The position numbers and the translations under genes are program-made. The notes beneath the pieces were generated by a model. That model did not search any database, was not told the DNA's origin, and saw nothing but the letters and a program-made list of their open reading frames with translations. From positions 6,510,001-6,574,000 of the forward strand of contig NZ_CP192063.1 in the NCBI RefSeq assembly GCF_050942425.1: a stretch of 64,000 nucleotides of DNA. Direction: 5' to 3'. This document shows positions 16,229 to 24,212 of the stretch, piece by piece. Each line of letters starts with the position of its first letter. The first letter of the stretch is position 1. The stretch is from Actinoallomurus sp050942425 (GTDB taxonomy: Bacteria; Actinomycetota; Actinomycetes; Streptosporangiales; Streptosporangiaceae).

Positions 16229-17008
16229 GTGGGCAACCGCCTTACGGGCAGGACCGTCGTCGTCACCGGTGCCGCGCAAGGCCAGGGAGCGGCGGAGGCC
16301 GAGGTCCTGGCGCGCGAGGGGGCCGCGGTGATCGCCACCGACGTGCTGGACGAGGCGGGCGAGAAGCTCGTGGGGCGCCTGCGGGCCGACGGCCTGGACG
16401 TGGCCTACCGCCATCTCGACGTGACGCGGCCGGGCGACTGGGACGCGCTGGTGGACTGGCTGACACCCGATCACCTGCCCCTGCACGGGCTGGTCAACAA
16501 CGCCGGAATCCCGATGCGGGCCCGTCTCGGGTCGGTGACGCTGCCGGACTGGGATCACGCGTTCGCCGTCAACACCACCGGGCCGATGCTGGGCATGCAG
16601 GCGCTCGCCCCGCTGATGACCGGCGGCGGATCCATCGTCAACGTCGGCTCCGTCGCCGCGCTCACCGCCCACCACGCCGTCGCCTACACCGCCAGCAAGT
16701 GGGCCCTGCGCGGGCTGTCCAAGGTCGCGGCCCTGGAGCTGGCGGGCAAGGGCATCCGGACGAACGTCATCCATCCCGGCTACATCGAGACGCCGCTGAT
16801 GGAGACCGCCGACCCGGTCTTCACGCGGGCACACCTGTCCATGACGCCACTGGGCAGGCCCGGCACCTGCGAGGAGGTCGCTCCGCTGGTCGCCTATCTG
16901 CTCTCCGACGAGGCCGCGTACGTCAACGGCGCCGAGATCACGGTCGACGGCGGCTACGCCGCGCACGGCGGCGTCAAGGCCATCACGAACGCGCTCGACG
17001 CGCGATAA
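16229..17008 (+). CDS. short-chain dehydrogenase/reductase (259 aa)
   Basis: Classical SDR. The cofactor motif TGAAQGQG follows the first strand, with an acidic residue (ATD) at the end of strand 2 suggesting NAD(H). NNAG is at about 90-93, and the catalytic set is S141, Y153 and K157 (AYTASK). The C-terminal VNGAEITVDGGY is typical. The GTG start has GGAGGA upstream, 35 nt after the LysR stop, so the two are probably co-transcribed. It oxidises or reduces an alcohol/ketone intermediate of the cluster, exact substrate unknown. Confidence 0.88.
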   Translation: MGNRLTGRTVVVTGAAQGQGAAEAEVLAREGAAVIATDVLDEAGEKLVGRLRADGLDVAYRHLDVTRPGDWDALVDWLTPDHLPLHGLVNNAGIPMRARLGSVTLPDWDHAFAVNTTGPMLGMQALAPLMTGGGSIVNVGSVAALTAHHAVAYTASKWALRGLSKVAALELAGKGIRTNVIHPGYIETPLMETADPVFTRAHLSMTPLGRPGTCEEVAPLVAYLLSDEAAYVNGAEITVDGGYAAHGGVKAITNALDAR

Positions 17009-17114
17009 GAACGGCGCGAGGCATCGCCGCGGACGTCACGGCGGCGGGAGGACGCGACGCACCGGCGGTATCAGGCATCGCTGCGGACGGCCTGCGGGCG
17101 GCGCGGCATCACGT

Positions 17115-17153
17115 GAAAGGGGGCCGATCCCGGCGAGGATCGGGCCCCCTTTC
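17115..17153. terminator. strong bidirectional terminator
   Basis: GAAAGGGGGCCGATCC pairs with GGATCGGGCCCCCTTTC with a single bulge and a 6-nt loop. The A-run and T-run ends suit intrinsic termination in both directions, between the convergent SDR and MFS genes. The preceding gap also holds a near-duplicate AGGCATCGCCGCGGACG / AGGCATCGCTGCGGACG. Confidence 0.88.
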
Positions 17154-17165
17154 CGGTGCGGCGCC

Positions 17166-18689
17166 TCAGGCGGGCAGGGGGTCGGTCGCCGTCGCGTCCA
17201 CGGTTCGGCCCGAGGAGTCCGGTCGTACCACCACGACGGTGATCACCGCCCCGACCAGCGAGGCGATGCCGCAGACCACCATGCCGACGCTCAGGCCGTG
17301 CGCGAGCGCCGACCGGGCCGCGGCGTGCGCGGTCGCGCCGACGGCGGGGACGTTGACGACGGCCAGCGGACCGCCGGCGTGGTTCACCGCCGCGCCGGCT
17401 CCGCTGAGCTTTCCGGCGAGCGCCGAGGACGCGACGCCCATCGCGACCGCGCTGATGACCGCCGGGCCCAGCGCCTGGCCGAACTCGCGCACCAGGCTCG
17501 TGGCCCCGCTGGCCATCCCGGTCAGGTGGATCGGCACGGCGTTGACGGCCGCGGCGGTCAGCGAGCTCACCACGAAGATGAACCCGACGCCCAGCAGCAG
17601 CACCGGTCCGATGAAGGCGGGCAACGAGGTGGTGGTGATGGGGATCGCGGAGAGCCAGAACTGTCCCGCGGCCATCGGCAGCAGCCCGGCCAGCAACAGC
17701 CAGCGGGGGTTGGTCTGGCCGAGCAACCGGCTGAGGACGGGTGCGAGCAGCAGCGGGATGGCCTGCAGGATCACGAACGGGAGCCCGGCGCGCAGCGGGC
17801 TGAGGTGCATCACGGCGCCGAGCCGGATGCTCACGCAGTACGCGGTGCCGATGAAGCCGAGCATGCCGACGAGGGCGACGCCGGCCGCGCCCGCGAAGGC
17901 CGGGATCCTCAGCAGGGCCAGGTTCATCATCGGCGCGGCGGACCGCAGTTCGGCGACGACGAAGGCGATCAGGAAGACGCCCGCGATCACGAAGGCGGCG
18001 ACCACGGCACCGTTGCCCCACCCCATACTCGATCCCTGGATGACCGCCCACAGCACGGCGAACAGCGCGACGGCGACGCTGATCTGACCGGGCCAGTCCA
18101 GCGAACGCCCGTCAGGGGCCTTGGAGTCGGTCACGAATCTCCAGCAGACCACCGCCGCGACCAGACCGATCACGGCGGGGGGCGCGAACGCCCAGCGGAA
18201 GTCGCCGCTCTCGGCGATGCCGCCGGAGAGCAGCGGTCCCAGGGCGGACGCGATCGAGATGCTCAGCGCCCAGGTCGACAGTGCCTTGGCGCGGGCCTGC
18301 GACTCGGGGGTGGCGGCGGCGATCACCGCGAGGGAGGACGGGAACAGCGCCGCCGCGCCCATGCCGGCCACCGCCTGCCCGATCCAGAGCCAGTGGATGT
18401 TCTGGGCGGTGGCGTTGAGCAGTTCACCCACCGCCAGTACCAGGCCGCCCAGGACCAGCAGCCGCTTTCGCCCGAACATGTCCCCGACGACACCGAAATT
18501 GAGCTCCAGAATCGCGGTCGGCAGAATGAACGCCGACGTCACCCAGGCGACCTGCGATCCCGAAGCGCCGAACGCGCTGGTGATCGCGCCGTTAATGGGC
18601 GCCGGAATGGTGATGCACATCTGCGCGATGGCGACGGCCAGACAACAAGCGACCAGAGTGCCGCGGTCGAGTTTCGCCGGCGTGGTCAT
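17166..18689 (-). CDS. MFS transporter, DHA2 type (507 aa)
   Basis: 14-helix drug:H+ antiporter-family carrier, paralogous to the one at 5.2-6.7 kb. It shows the same FGVVGDMFGRKRLLV loop, the same tandem LxLAxLW-type helices and the same Gly/Pro loop near the last helices (HAGGPLAVVNVPA). ATG start, with an AAGAGGGAAC ribosome site. It is last gene of a three-gene reverse-strand operon (SDR, VOC, MFS). Likely carries the aromatic substrate or an intermediate; direction not deducible. Confidence 0.88.
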   Translation of the reverse strand: MTTPAKLDRGTLVACCLAVAIAQMCITIPAPINGAITSAFGASGSQVAWVTSAFILPTAILELNFGVVGDMFGRKRLLVLGGLVLAVGELLNATAQNIHWLWIGQAVAGMGAAALFPSSLAVIAAATPESQARAKALSTWALSISIASALGPLLSGGIAESGDFRWAFAPPAVIGLVAAVVCWRFVTDSKAPDGRSLDWPGQISVAVALFAVLWAVIQGSSMGWGNGAVVAAFVIAGVFLIAFVVAELRSAAPMMNLALLRIPAFAGAAGVALVGMLGFIGTAYCVSIRLGAVMHLSPLRAGLPFVILQAIPLLLAPVLSRLLGQTNPRWLLLAGLLPMAAGQFWLSAIPITTTSLPAFIGPVLLLGVGFIFVVSSLTAAAVNAVPIHLTGMASGATSLVREFGQALGPAVISAVAMGVASSALAGKLSGAGAAVNHAGGPLAVVNVPAVGATAHAAARSALAHGLSVGMVVCGIASLVGAVITVVVVRPDSSGRTVDATATDPLPA

Positions 18690-18700
18690 GTTCCCTCTTT

Positions 18701-19114
18701 TCAGCCGCTGTTCTTTTCGATGAGTTCGATGAGGTTCCCCTCGGGATCGGCGACCCAGGCCATCCGGATCCCCGGTTCGGGCGACGGCCCGGGCTTCATG
18801 ACCTCGTCGGCGCCCTGCCGGATCAGGGCCTCGTACACCGGCTCGAGATCGGGCACGGCGAGGGCGAAATGCCCGTACCCCTCGGTCAGGGCCGCCGTCA
18901 GCGGGTCGGGCGCGCGCAGCCCGGCAGCGGATCCACGCCGCGCGAGCAGTTCGATGCGGTACCCGTGCGGGCTCTCGAGCACGACGGCGGACAGGCCCGG
19001 TCCCTCGAGCGTGAACTCGAAGACGGTACGGAGGCCGAAGGCCGTGCTGTACCAGGCCGTGGCGGCGGCGAGGTCGCGGACGTTGATCCCGACGTGGTCG
19101 AAGCGCGCGGCCAC
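18701..19114 (-). CDS. VOC-fold (glyoxalase/bleomycin-resistance) protein (137 aa)
   Basis: Single vicinal-oxygen-chelate subunit with two beta-alpha-beta-beta-beta modules: FDHVGINVRDL at the start and GHFALAVPDLEPVYEAL, then VADPEGNLIELIE, in the second. The first His (H7) and the terminal Glu are kept, so metal binding is possible. GTG start directly after the SDR stop (TGAC then GTG), so translation is coupled. It could be an isomerase, lyase or small dioxygenase acting on a pathway intermediate. The family is too diverse for a precise call. Confidence 0.82.
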   Translation of the reverse strand: MAARFDHVGINVRDLAAATAWYSTAFGLRTVFEFTLEGPGLSAVVLESPHGYRIELLARRGSAAGLRAPDPLTAALTEGYGHFALAVPDLEPVYEALIRQGADEVMKPGPSPEPGIRMAWVADPEGNLIELIEKNSG

Positions 19115-19115
19115 G

Positions 19116-19886
19116 TCAGCCCGCCATCGCGCTGTCGCCGCCGTCGACCATGAGATCGGCCCCGTTGACGAAGGACGCCTCGTCGGAGCAGAGGAAGGCC
19201 GCGACCCGGGCGATGTCCTCCGGTCGGCCGATCCGTCCGGCGGGGATGCGCTTCTCCAGGTGCTCCCTCGGCCCGTCCGGGTCGTCCAGGAACGGCGCGG
19301 TGGCGGCCGTGCGGGTCATGCCCGGGGAGATCGTGTTGACCCGGATCCCGTGCGGGGCGCCGGCCGCGCACAGGTGCCTGCTCATCGCCAGGACGCCTCC
19401 CTTGGCGGCGCCGTGCGGGACCATCGGCATGAACGGGGCGCCGCGTACGGCGGCGACGGAGGCCACGTTCAGCACCACCCCGCCGCCCCGGGCGATCAGG
19501 TGCGGCCAGGCCGCCTGGGTGCAGAAGTACGGGACGTCCAGCTCGTTCCGGACGGTGAAGTACCAGTCCTCGGCCGGCATCGTCGCGAACGGGCCGTTCC
19601 GCAGCGCGGAGGCGTTGTTGTAGAGGATGTCGAGACCGCCGAACGCGCCGACCGCCGCGTCGATCCAGGTCCGCGCGCCCTCCGGGGTGGAAAGGTCCAC
19701 GGGGGCCAGGGACTTCATCACTCCGCCGGCCTTCTCGACCGATGCGACCGTCTCGGCGTCGGCCTCTGGATTGATGTCGCAGCCGAAGACCGTGGCTCCT
19801 TCGGCAGCGAAAATCTCCGCCGCCGCTCGGCCAATTCCCGCACCGGTACCGCTGATCAACGCGATTTTTCCGGCCAGCCGTCCCAT
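19116..19886 (-). CDS. SDR-family oxidoreductase with His at the catalytic Tyr position (256 aa)
   Basis: SDR fold with the cofactor motif SGTGAGIGR (residues 12-20), CDIN after strand 2 (NAD-type) and YNNAS. In the catalytic segment S143 is present and K162 is present in HGAAKGG, but the residue four before the Lys is H158 rather than Tyr. The ATG at 19886 has AAGGGCGG upstream and starts just before the Rossmann strand; longer upstream sequence is promoter. First gene of the SDR-VOC-MFS operon. It may use an altered proton relay, or be a non-reductive member (lyase/hydrolase-like SDR). Confidence 0.85.
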   Translation of the reverse strand: MGRLAGKIALISGTGAGIGRAAAEIFAAEGATVFGCDINPEADAETVASVEKAGGVMKSLAPVDLSTPEGARTWIDAAVGAFGGLDILYNNASALRNGPFATMPAEDWYFTVRNELDVPYFCTQAAWPHLIARGGGVVLNVASVAAVRGAPFMPMVPHGAAKGGVLAMSRHLCAAGAPHGIRVNTISPGMTRTAATAPFLDDPDGPREHLEKRIPAGRIGRPEDIARVAAFLCSDEASFVNGADLMVDGGDSAMAG

Positions 19887-19992
19887 AACCCGCCCTTCGC
19901 CGAAGACCGCCGGAACACGGCGGGCTTGTAGCGTAAATTTCGCCGCTTTCGCGGGACAAGGCGCGGCGCGGGAAAGGGGCATCGGCCCTCTG

Positions 19993-20004
19993 AATGCCTG
20001 GTAT
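19993..20004. promoter_or_regulatory. AATGCCTGGTAT site upstream of the SDR-VOC-MFS operon
   Basis: Read on the reverse strand it is ATACCAGGCATT, matching the ATGCCAGGCAT core of the 8877-8889 palindrome at 10 of 11 positions. It lies about 110 nt upstream of the SDR start, a normal activator distance. The remaining gap 19887-20131 contains the terminator of the NCS1 gene. Confidence 0.45.
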
Positions 20005-20084
20005 GACGTTGATAACTTCCCACCGGCGGCCGAAGCGGCCGTGGCCGCGCGTGATCCGTGACACCGGCGCTTCAAAGCGCGAGA

Positions 20085-20114
20085 GCGCCGGCGAGGCGGA
20101 AGCCTCGCCGGCGC
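20085..20114. terminator. terminator of the NCS1 permease gene
   Basis: GCGCCGGCGAGGC and GCCTCGCCGGCGC form a perfect 13-bp stem closed by a GGAA tetraloop, 17 nt beyond the reverse-strand stop codon of the permease. Confidence 0.85.
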
Positions 20115-20131
20115 GCCGGACGTACGCCGAT

Positions 20132-21571
20132 CTACCCTGCCTGGACCGACGATGCTCCCGAGTCGGCGGGCACGGCGCTACTCCCGCGCCCGCCCAAGTA
20201 CCCCGACAGCGGCGAGAGGCGGTACGTGAGGAGGTACACGGCGGCGGCGACGGCCGCGCCGACGTAGTAGGAGACGTCACCGAGGCCGGGGTGGGCCTTG
20301 GCGATCGGGCCGGTCCACACGTTGGACACCCAGAACGGAAGGGACGCCGCGCAGCCGATCAGCCAGGCGAGAAAGCCCCACTCGAAGGTCCGCGAGCGGT
20401 CGTACAGTTCGTTGATCTTGTTGACGCGATCGGTGAGGAAGTAGTCGAGGAAGACGACGGTCACCCAGGGCGCGATGAGGTAGCCGGACGCGACGAGGAA
20501 GTCGTGGAACTTGGTGTAGATGTCACCGCTCAGCCACAGCGACAGCACCATCGTCAGGACGGTCGCGACGATCGCCGCGGTCCTGCGGGACACCGGCACC
20601 CGCAGCGTCAGCAGGGAGATCGCGCCGCCGTACAGGTTGAGCCCGTTCACGGGGAAGGTCGAGACGACGATGGTGAGCATCGCCAGCGGGGCGAAGCCGC
20701 CGGTCAGATGCTTGACCGACTCGATGACGCCGGCCTTGCCCGCCGCGCTGGCGACCAGGGCGCCGATGGCGCCGAGCCAGAAGATCGCACAGAAGTTGCC
20801 CGCCGCGGTGTTGAGCCGCACGCGGCGGCCCGGTGTGTCGGCGGGCAGGTATCGGGAGTAGTCGGAGGCGAAGGGCGCCCAGGCGAGCAGGAAGGAGAAG
20901 AAATACCCGGCGGAGGTGATCCAGCCGCCCGCCACACCGACGTAGAAGGCCGCGTGCGGATTGGCATGCATGGTCCAGTGAGCCTTGGTCAGGGCCACGA
21001 TCGTGATCGCGAGGAACAGGACGCCGAGCAGGACGCTGCCGATCCGGTTCACAAAGTGGATCATGTTGTACCCGAACACGACCAGCAGTCCCTGCCCCAG
21101 CGAGATCGCGACGATCCCGACCCAGAACGGAACCGGCAGCAGTTCCTTCAGGGCCTGCGCGCCGATGATCGTGTTGACCACGGCCCAGCCCACCGCGGCG
21201 AAGACGTTGACGATCGCCACGGGCGGATAGTTGCCGTAGTAGCCGAGCGCCCCGCGGGCCTGTACCTGCTGTGGCAGGCCGAGCCGGGTGCCCATGGCGG
21301 CGAGCACGCCCATGAGCAGGGCGCCCGCCGCGGTGCCGACCGCGATGGCCAGCAGGGCCTGGGGCAGCGACAGCCCGAAGTAGATCGGCCAGAACCCGAG
21401 CAGGAGCAGAGGCAGGGTGAGGTTCCCCCCGAACCACGTGAAGAACTGTGAACTGGGCCTGCCATGCCGTTCGGCGTCGGGAATGTGGTCGACGCCGTAC
21501 GGCTCGACTTTGGCGATGGCGTCACGGTAGCCGCGGTCCCCCGTGTCAGCAGCAGAGTCGATGTGGGCCAT
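20132..21571 (-). CDS. NCS1-family nucleobase/hydantoin-type permease (479 aa)
   Basis: Sodium- or proton-coupled importer of the NCS1 family (cytosine, allantoin, hydantoin, uracil). About 12 hydrophobic helices follow an N-terminal KVEPYGVDHIPDAERHG segment; FFTWFGGNLTLP is the helix 1 signature, and LGYYGNYP and SDYSRYLP are further family motifs. The ATG at 21571 has GGAG 6 nt upstream and is preferred; an upstream in-frame ATG at 21601 is a possible near-leaderless start. Divergent from a GntR regulator and next to the luciferase-like monooxygenase operon, so it probably imports that pathway's N-heterocycle. Confidence 0.88.
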   Translation of the reverse strand: MAHIDSAADTGDRGYRDAIAKVEPYGVDHIPDAERHGRPSSQFFTWFGGNLTLPLLLLGFWPIYFGLSLPQALLAIAVGTAAGALLMGVLAAMGTRLGLPQQVQARGALGYYGNYPPVAIVNVFAAVGWAVVNTIIGAQALKELLPVPFWVGIVAISLGQGLLVVFGYNMIHFVNRIGSVLLGVLFLAITIVALTKAHWTMHANPHAAFYVGVAGGWITSAGYFFSFLLAWAPFASDYSRYLPADTPGRRVRLNTAAGNFCAIFWLGAIGALVASAAGKAGVIESVKHLTGGFAPLAMLTIVVSTFPVNGLNLYGGAISLLTLRVPVSRRTAAIVATVLTMVLSLWLSGDIYTKFHDFLVASGYLIAPWVTVVFLDYFLTDRVNKINELYDRSRTFEWGFLAWLIGCAASLPFWVSNVWTGPIAKAHPGLGDVSYYVGAAVAAAVYLLTYRLSPLSGYLGGRGSSAVPADSGASSVQAG

Positions 21572-21671
21572 AGGGCGCTCCGTATCTCGATCGACTTGCA
21601 TGGTAGGCACGAGGTTCAACCCAGATCGTCAGCGATGTCAATAGCTCGGCGCGAATTCGGGTAGCGCGATC

Positions 21672-21688
21672 TACCTGGGAAGAAGGTA
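21672..21688. promoter_or_regulatory. TACCT-N7-AGGTA candidate GntR operator
   Basis: Five-base perfect arms lie about 17 nt upstream of the forward -35 box and between the two divergent promoters. Arm size and spacing suit a small winged-helix dimer such as the FCD-type GntR protein encoded next to it. Confidence 0.4.
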
Positions 21689-21704
21689 AAGCTCCCGGAA
21701 CGTC

Positions 21705-21733
21705 TTGACGGACAGCGACGATCAACTTACCGT
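21705..21733 (+). promoter_or_regulatory. TTGACG-N17-TACCGT promoter giving a leaderless GntR transcript
   Basis: The -10 hexamer ends 8 nt before the GntR ATG, so transcription would start at or next to the A of the ATG. No ribosome-binding sequence precedes the start. Both facts fit a leaderless mRNA. Confidence 0.6.
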
Positions 21734-21741
21734 CTCGTACC

Positions 21742-22470
21742 ATGCAAGAGTCCTCCAGAAGAGCCGATCCCGGGAGACGGGCGCGACGCAACGGCGGTGT
21801 CAGCATCCAGGCCGGCGTCGCCGACAAACTCCGCCGGAAGATCACCATGGGCGACCTCACCCCCGGGTCGGGCCTGTCCGAGGTGGCCCTCGCCGAGGAG
21901 TTCGGCGTCAGCCGCACGCCGATCCGCGAGGCTCTCAAGCAGCTGCAGACGGAAGGGCTCGTCGAGATCCGGCCGCGCGTGGGCACCTTCGTCTCCACGC
22001 CGTCCCGGCGGGAGATCACCGAGCTGTTCCAGATGAAGGAGCTGCTGGAGGCCGCCGCCGCCCGCCTGCTGGCCTTCCGCGGGCAGGTTCCCGAGCTCGA
22101 TCGGCTCCGCGCCAGCGTCCGCGCGGCCGACGCGGCGGTCGCCGCCGGTGACGTGGAAGGCTACGCCGAGCTGGTGCACGAGTTCCACGAACTGCTCATC
22201 GAGGGCGCGGACAACGGCAAGCTCGAGGCCCACTACCGCGTCCTGATGAACCAGCTGGCATACCACCGCCTGGTGCGCACCTCCCTTTCGCAGCCCAGGC
22301 GGCTTGCCAACTCGAACGCCGAGCACCACCGCGTCCTGGAGTACATCGAGGCCAAGGACGGCGACGGCGCCGAACGCGTGATGCGTGAACACGTCCGGGC
22401 GAGCCATCAGGCGCTCGTGGCCGGAATCGAGACCCAGGACCGCGCCAGCGCGGATGAAGAGGAAAGGTGA
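21742..22470 (+). CDS. GntR-family regulator, FCD (FadR-like) subgroup (242 aa)
   Basis: Winged helix-turn-helix at residues about 20-90 (PGSGLSEVALAEEFGVSRTPIREAL is the GntR signature) and an all-helical FCD ligand domain with likely metal-binding His residues (ELVHEFHELL, EHHRVLEYIE, MREHVRASH). These repressors sense small acids or pathway intermediates. It ends 6 nt before the monooxygenase gene, so it is the first gene of the operon it probably controls, and it is divergent from the permease. The start codon seems to be used without a leader. Confidence 0.88.
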   Translation: MQESSRRADPGRRARRNGGVSIQAGVADKLRRKITMGDLTPGSGLSEVALAEEFGVSRTPIREALKQLQTEGLVEIRPRVGTFVSTPSRREITELFQMKELLEAAAARLLAFRGQVPELDRLRASVRAADAAVAAGDVEGYAELVHEFHELLIEGADNGKLEAHYRVLMNQLAYHRLVRTSLSQPRRLANSNAEHHRVLEYIEAKDGDGAERVMREHVRASHQALVAGIETQDRASADEEER

Positions 22471-22476
22471 CCCCCT

Positions 22477-23610
22477 ATGCGCTTCTCGATCTTCCACAAC
22501 CTCGGCGCGCCGGGACGATTGGGCGAATATCACGAGGTCATGGATGAGGCACGGGAGTTCGCCCGCGCCGCCGACGAGGCCGGGTTCTGGTCGATCTGGT
22601 ACACCGAGCACCATTTCGGCCACGAGGGATTCGAGATCACGCCGAACCCGGTGCTCATGGGGGCGGACATCGCCGCCCGTACGAGCCGCATCCGGATCGG
22701 GCAGGCGGCCAACATCGCCACCTTCTGGCATCCGCTGCGCCTCGCGGAGGACATCGCGATGCTCGACCGGCTGTCCGGCGGCCGGGTGGAGGTCGGAGTC
22801 GGCCGGGGGCTGTACGGCCGGGAGGCCCTGAACCTCAACGCGCTGGCCGATCCCCGCGATGAGGAGCAGAACCGCGCGCTGTTCGAGGAGACCCTCGAGA
22901 TCATGCAGCAGGCGTGGAGCGGTGAGTTCTTCGCGCACAAGGGCCGGTTCTACGAGTTCCCGGCTCCGGGTGTCCGCTGGAGTCACCCGCTCTCCCCCGC
23001 GACCCCCGACTACACCGAGGACGGCGTCATCACGAAGATGGCCGTCACCCCGCGGCCGCTGCAGTCCCCCATACCGCTGTGGCAGGTCATCGACTCCCCC
23101 CGGTCGATCAAGTGGGCGGCCGAGCGCGGCATCCAGGGCATGTTCTGGCTTCCGCCGGTCTCGGCGCTCAAGGAGCGCTTCGCGTTGTACCGGGACGCCG
23201 CGAGTGCGGCGTCCGGCCGCGAATACGCGCCCGGCGAGGGCATCGGGCTGGTCCGCGACGTCTACGTCGCCGACACGATGGAGCAGGCCCGGCGGGAGTT
23301 CGAAGAGGCGGTGATGACCACCTACCGGTGGATCATGCACTGGCGGGGGCTGCGCAACCTCATGAACGCCGGCGAGGAGCTCACCGACGAGCACGAGCTG
23401 TCGTTCGACTTCCTCTTCCCGCGCAACATGCTCGTCGGCACCCCGGAGTACGTCGCCGAGAAGATCGCCGAGCTGCGCGACGAGATCAACCTCGAGCACC
23501 TGCTGCTGTGGACGACCCATCCCGGTCTGCCGCACCGGAACGCCATGCGGAGCCTGGACCTGTTCGCCGAGAAGGTCATGCCACAGTTCTCCGGGCCGCA
23601 GGGCGGCTGA
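22477..23610 (+). CDS. luciferase-like (LLM) flavin monooxygenase (377 aa)
   Basis: Bacterial-luciferase-like TIM barrel: N-terminal strand RFSIFHNLG, EHHFGHEGF at the active-site edge, ARTSRIRIGQ, then DRLSGGRVEVGVGRG. The FMNH2-dependent two-component type is likely because a flavin reductase gene closes the same operon; an F420-dependent mode cannot be excluded. RutA, which oxidatively opens uracil, belongs to the same superfamily. A long insertion (residues about 150-200, HPLSPATPDYTEDGV) is typical of larger substrate loops. Proposed role: oxygenation or opening of the N-heterocycle brought in by the NCS1 permease (inference). Confidence 0.85.
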   Translation: MRFSIFHNLGAPGRLGEYHEVMDEAREFARAADEAGFWSIWYTEHHFGHEGFEITPNPVLMGADIAARTSRIRIGQAANIATFWHPLRLAEDIAMLDRLSGGRVEVGVGRGLYGREALNLNALADPRDEEQNRALFEETLEIMQQAWSGEFFAHKGRFYEFPAPGVRWSHPLSPATPDYTEDGVITKMAVTPRPLQSPIPLWQVIDSPRSIKWAAERGIQGMFWLPPVSALKERFALYRDAASAASGREYAPGEGIGLVRDVYVADTMEQARREFEEAVMTTYRWIMHWRGLRNLMNAGEELTDEHELSFDFLFPRNMLVGTPEYVAEKIAELRDEINLEHLLLWTTHPGLPHRNAMRSLDLFAEKVMPQFSGPQGG

Positions 23611-23612
23611 CC

Positions 23613-24212
23613 GTGGACCCGCTCATCCGCAAGATCGTCATGATGACCGAGGACGTCGTCGCCGAACTCGGCCGCCCGGTCGACCGGATCAGCCGCCGCG
23701 CCGTGGCCGCCGCGGTCATCCGCAACCCGTGGCACGGCCGCGGACACGTCGCCGATCTGCAGCCCGAGGTCCGCGACGTGGCGCCCCACCTCGCCCGGGC
23801 GCTGACCGGCCGGCTGATCGAGGCGCTGGGCGGCGCGGACCGGATCGAGGCGTTCGGCAAGGCGGCCATCGTCGGCGTGGACGGCGAGACCGAGCACGGC
23901 TCCGCGCTGATCCACACCCCGTACTTCGGCGACGTCCTCCGCGACGCCGTGGACGGCACCTCGATCATCGTCTTCTCCGAGCAGCGCGCCGCTCCGGGCA
24001 CACCGCTCACCGTGCCGATGTGGCACAAGACCGCGAGCGCCACCCGCTCGCACTACCAGACCGTGGAGATCCGGGTCGGCGACGCTCCGCGCCCCGACGA
24101 GATCGTCGTCATCGCCGCCGCGTCGTCCGGTTCGCGGCCCAACGCCCGCATCGGCGACCGCACCACCGACTCCACCGTCGAGATCACCGAATTGGAGGGC
24201 GCCACCTCATGA
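23613..24212 (+). CDS. PF06684 (DUF1185, 'amino acid synthesis') protein, copy 1 (199 aa)
   Basis: The GTG start follows the monooxygenase stop by 2 nt. The sequence has the family landmarks IRNPWHGRG, EAFGKAAIVGVDGETEHGSALIHTPYFGD and TRSHYQTVEIRVGDAPRPDEIVV. Known structures of this family adopt a Bacillus chorismate-mutase-like fold, the same general fold as RutC/YjgF and the cyanuric acid hydrolase/barbiturase units. No reaction is established. It overlaps copy 2 by 4 nt, so the two proteins are made together and may form hetero-oligomers. Its position between oxygenase and hydrolase suggests a ring-opening, deaminating or tautomerising step (inference). Confidence 0.85.
   Translation: MDPLIRKIVMMTEDVVAELGRPVDRISRRAVAAAVIRNPWHGRGHVADLQPEVRDVAPHLARALTGRLIEALGGADRIEAFGKAAIVGVDGETEHGSALIHTPYFGDVLRDAVDGTSIIVFSEQRAAPGTPLTVPMWHKTASATRSHYQTVEIRVGDAPRPDEIVVIAAASSGSRPNARIGDRTTDSTVEITELEGATS

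Larger units (their letters stand above)
21595..21748. promoter_or_regulatory. divergent NCS1/GntR promoter region with long-range inverted repeat
   Basis: CTTGCATGGTA (21595-21605) and TACCATGCAAG (21738-21748) are exact inverted copies 132 nt apart. The right copy contains the GntR ATG and the left copy the alternative permease ATG. Reverse-strand TTGACA (21641-21636) and forward TTGACG (21705-21710) are the two candidate -35 boxes. The symmetry suggests two operators allowing one regulator to control both directions. Confidence 0.55.

Noticed and set aside
17298..19931. Long forward open stretch opposite the MFS/VOC/SDR operon
   Set aside because: Low-complexity Arg/Asp/Gly translation with no motifs; the reverse-strand genes have full conserved signatures.
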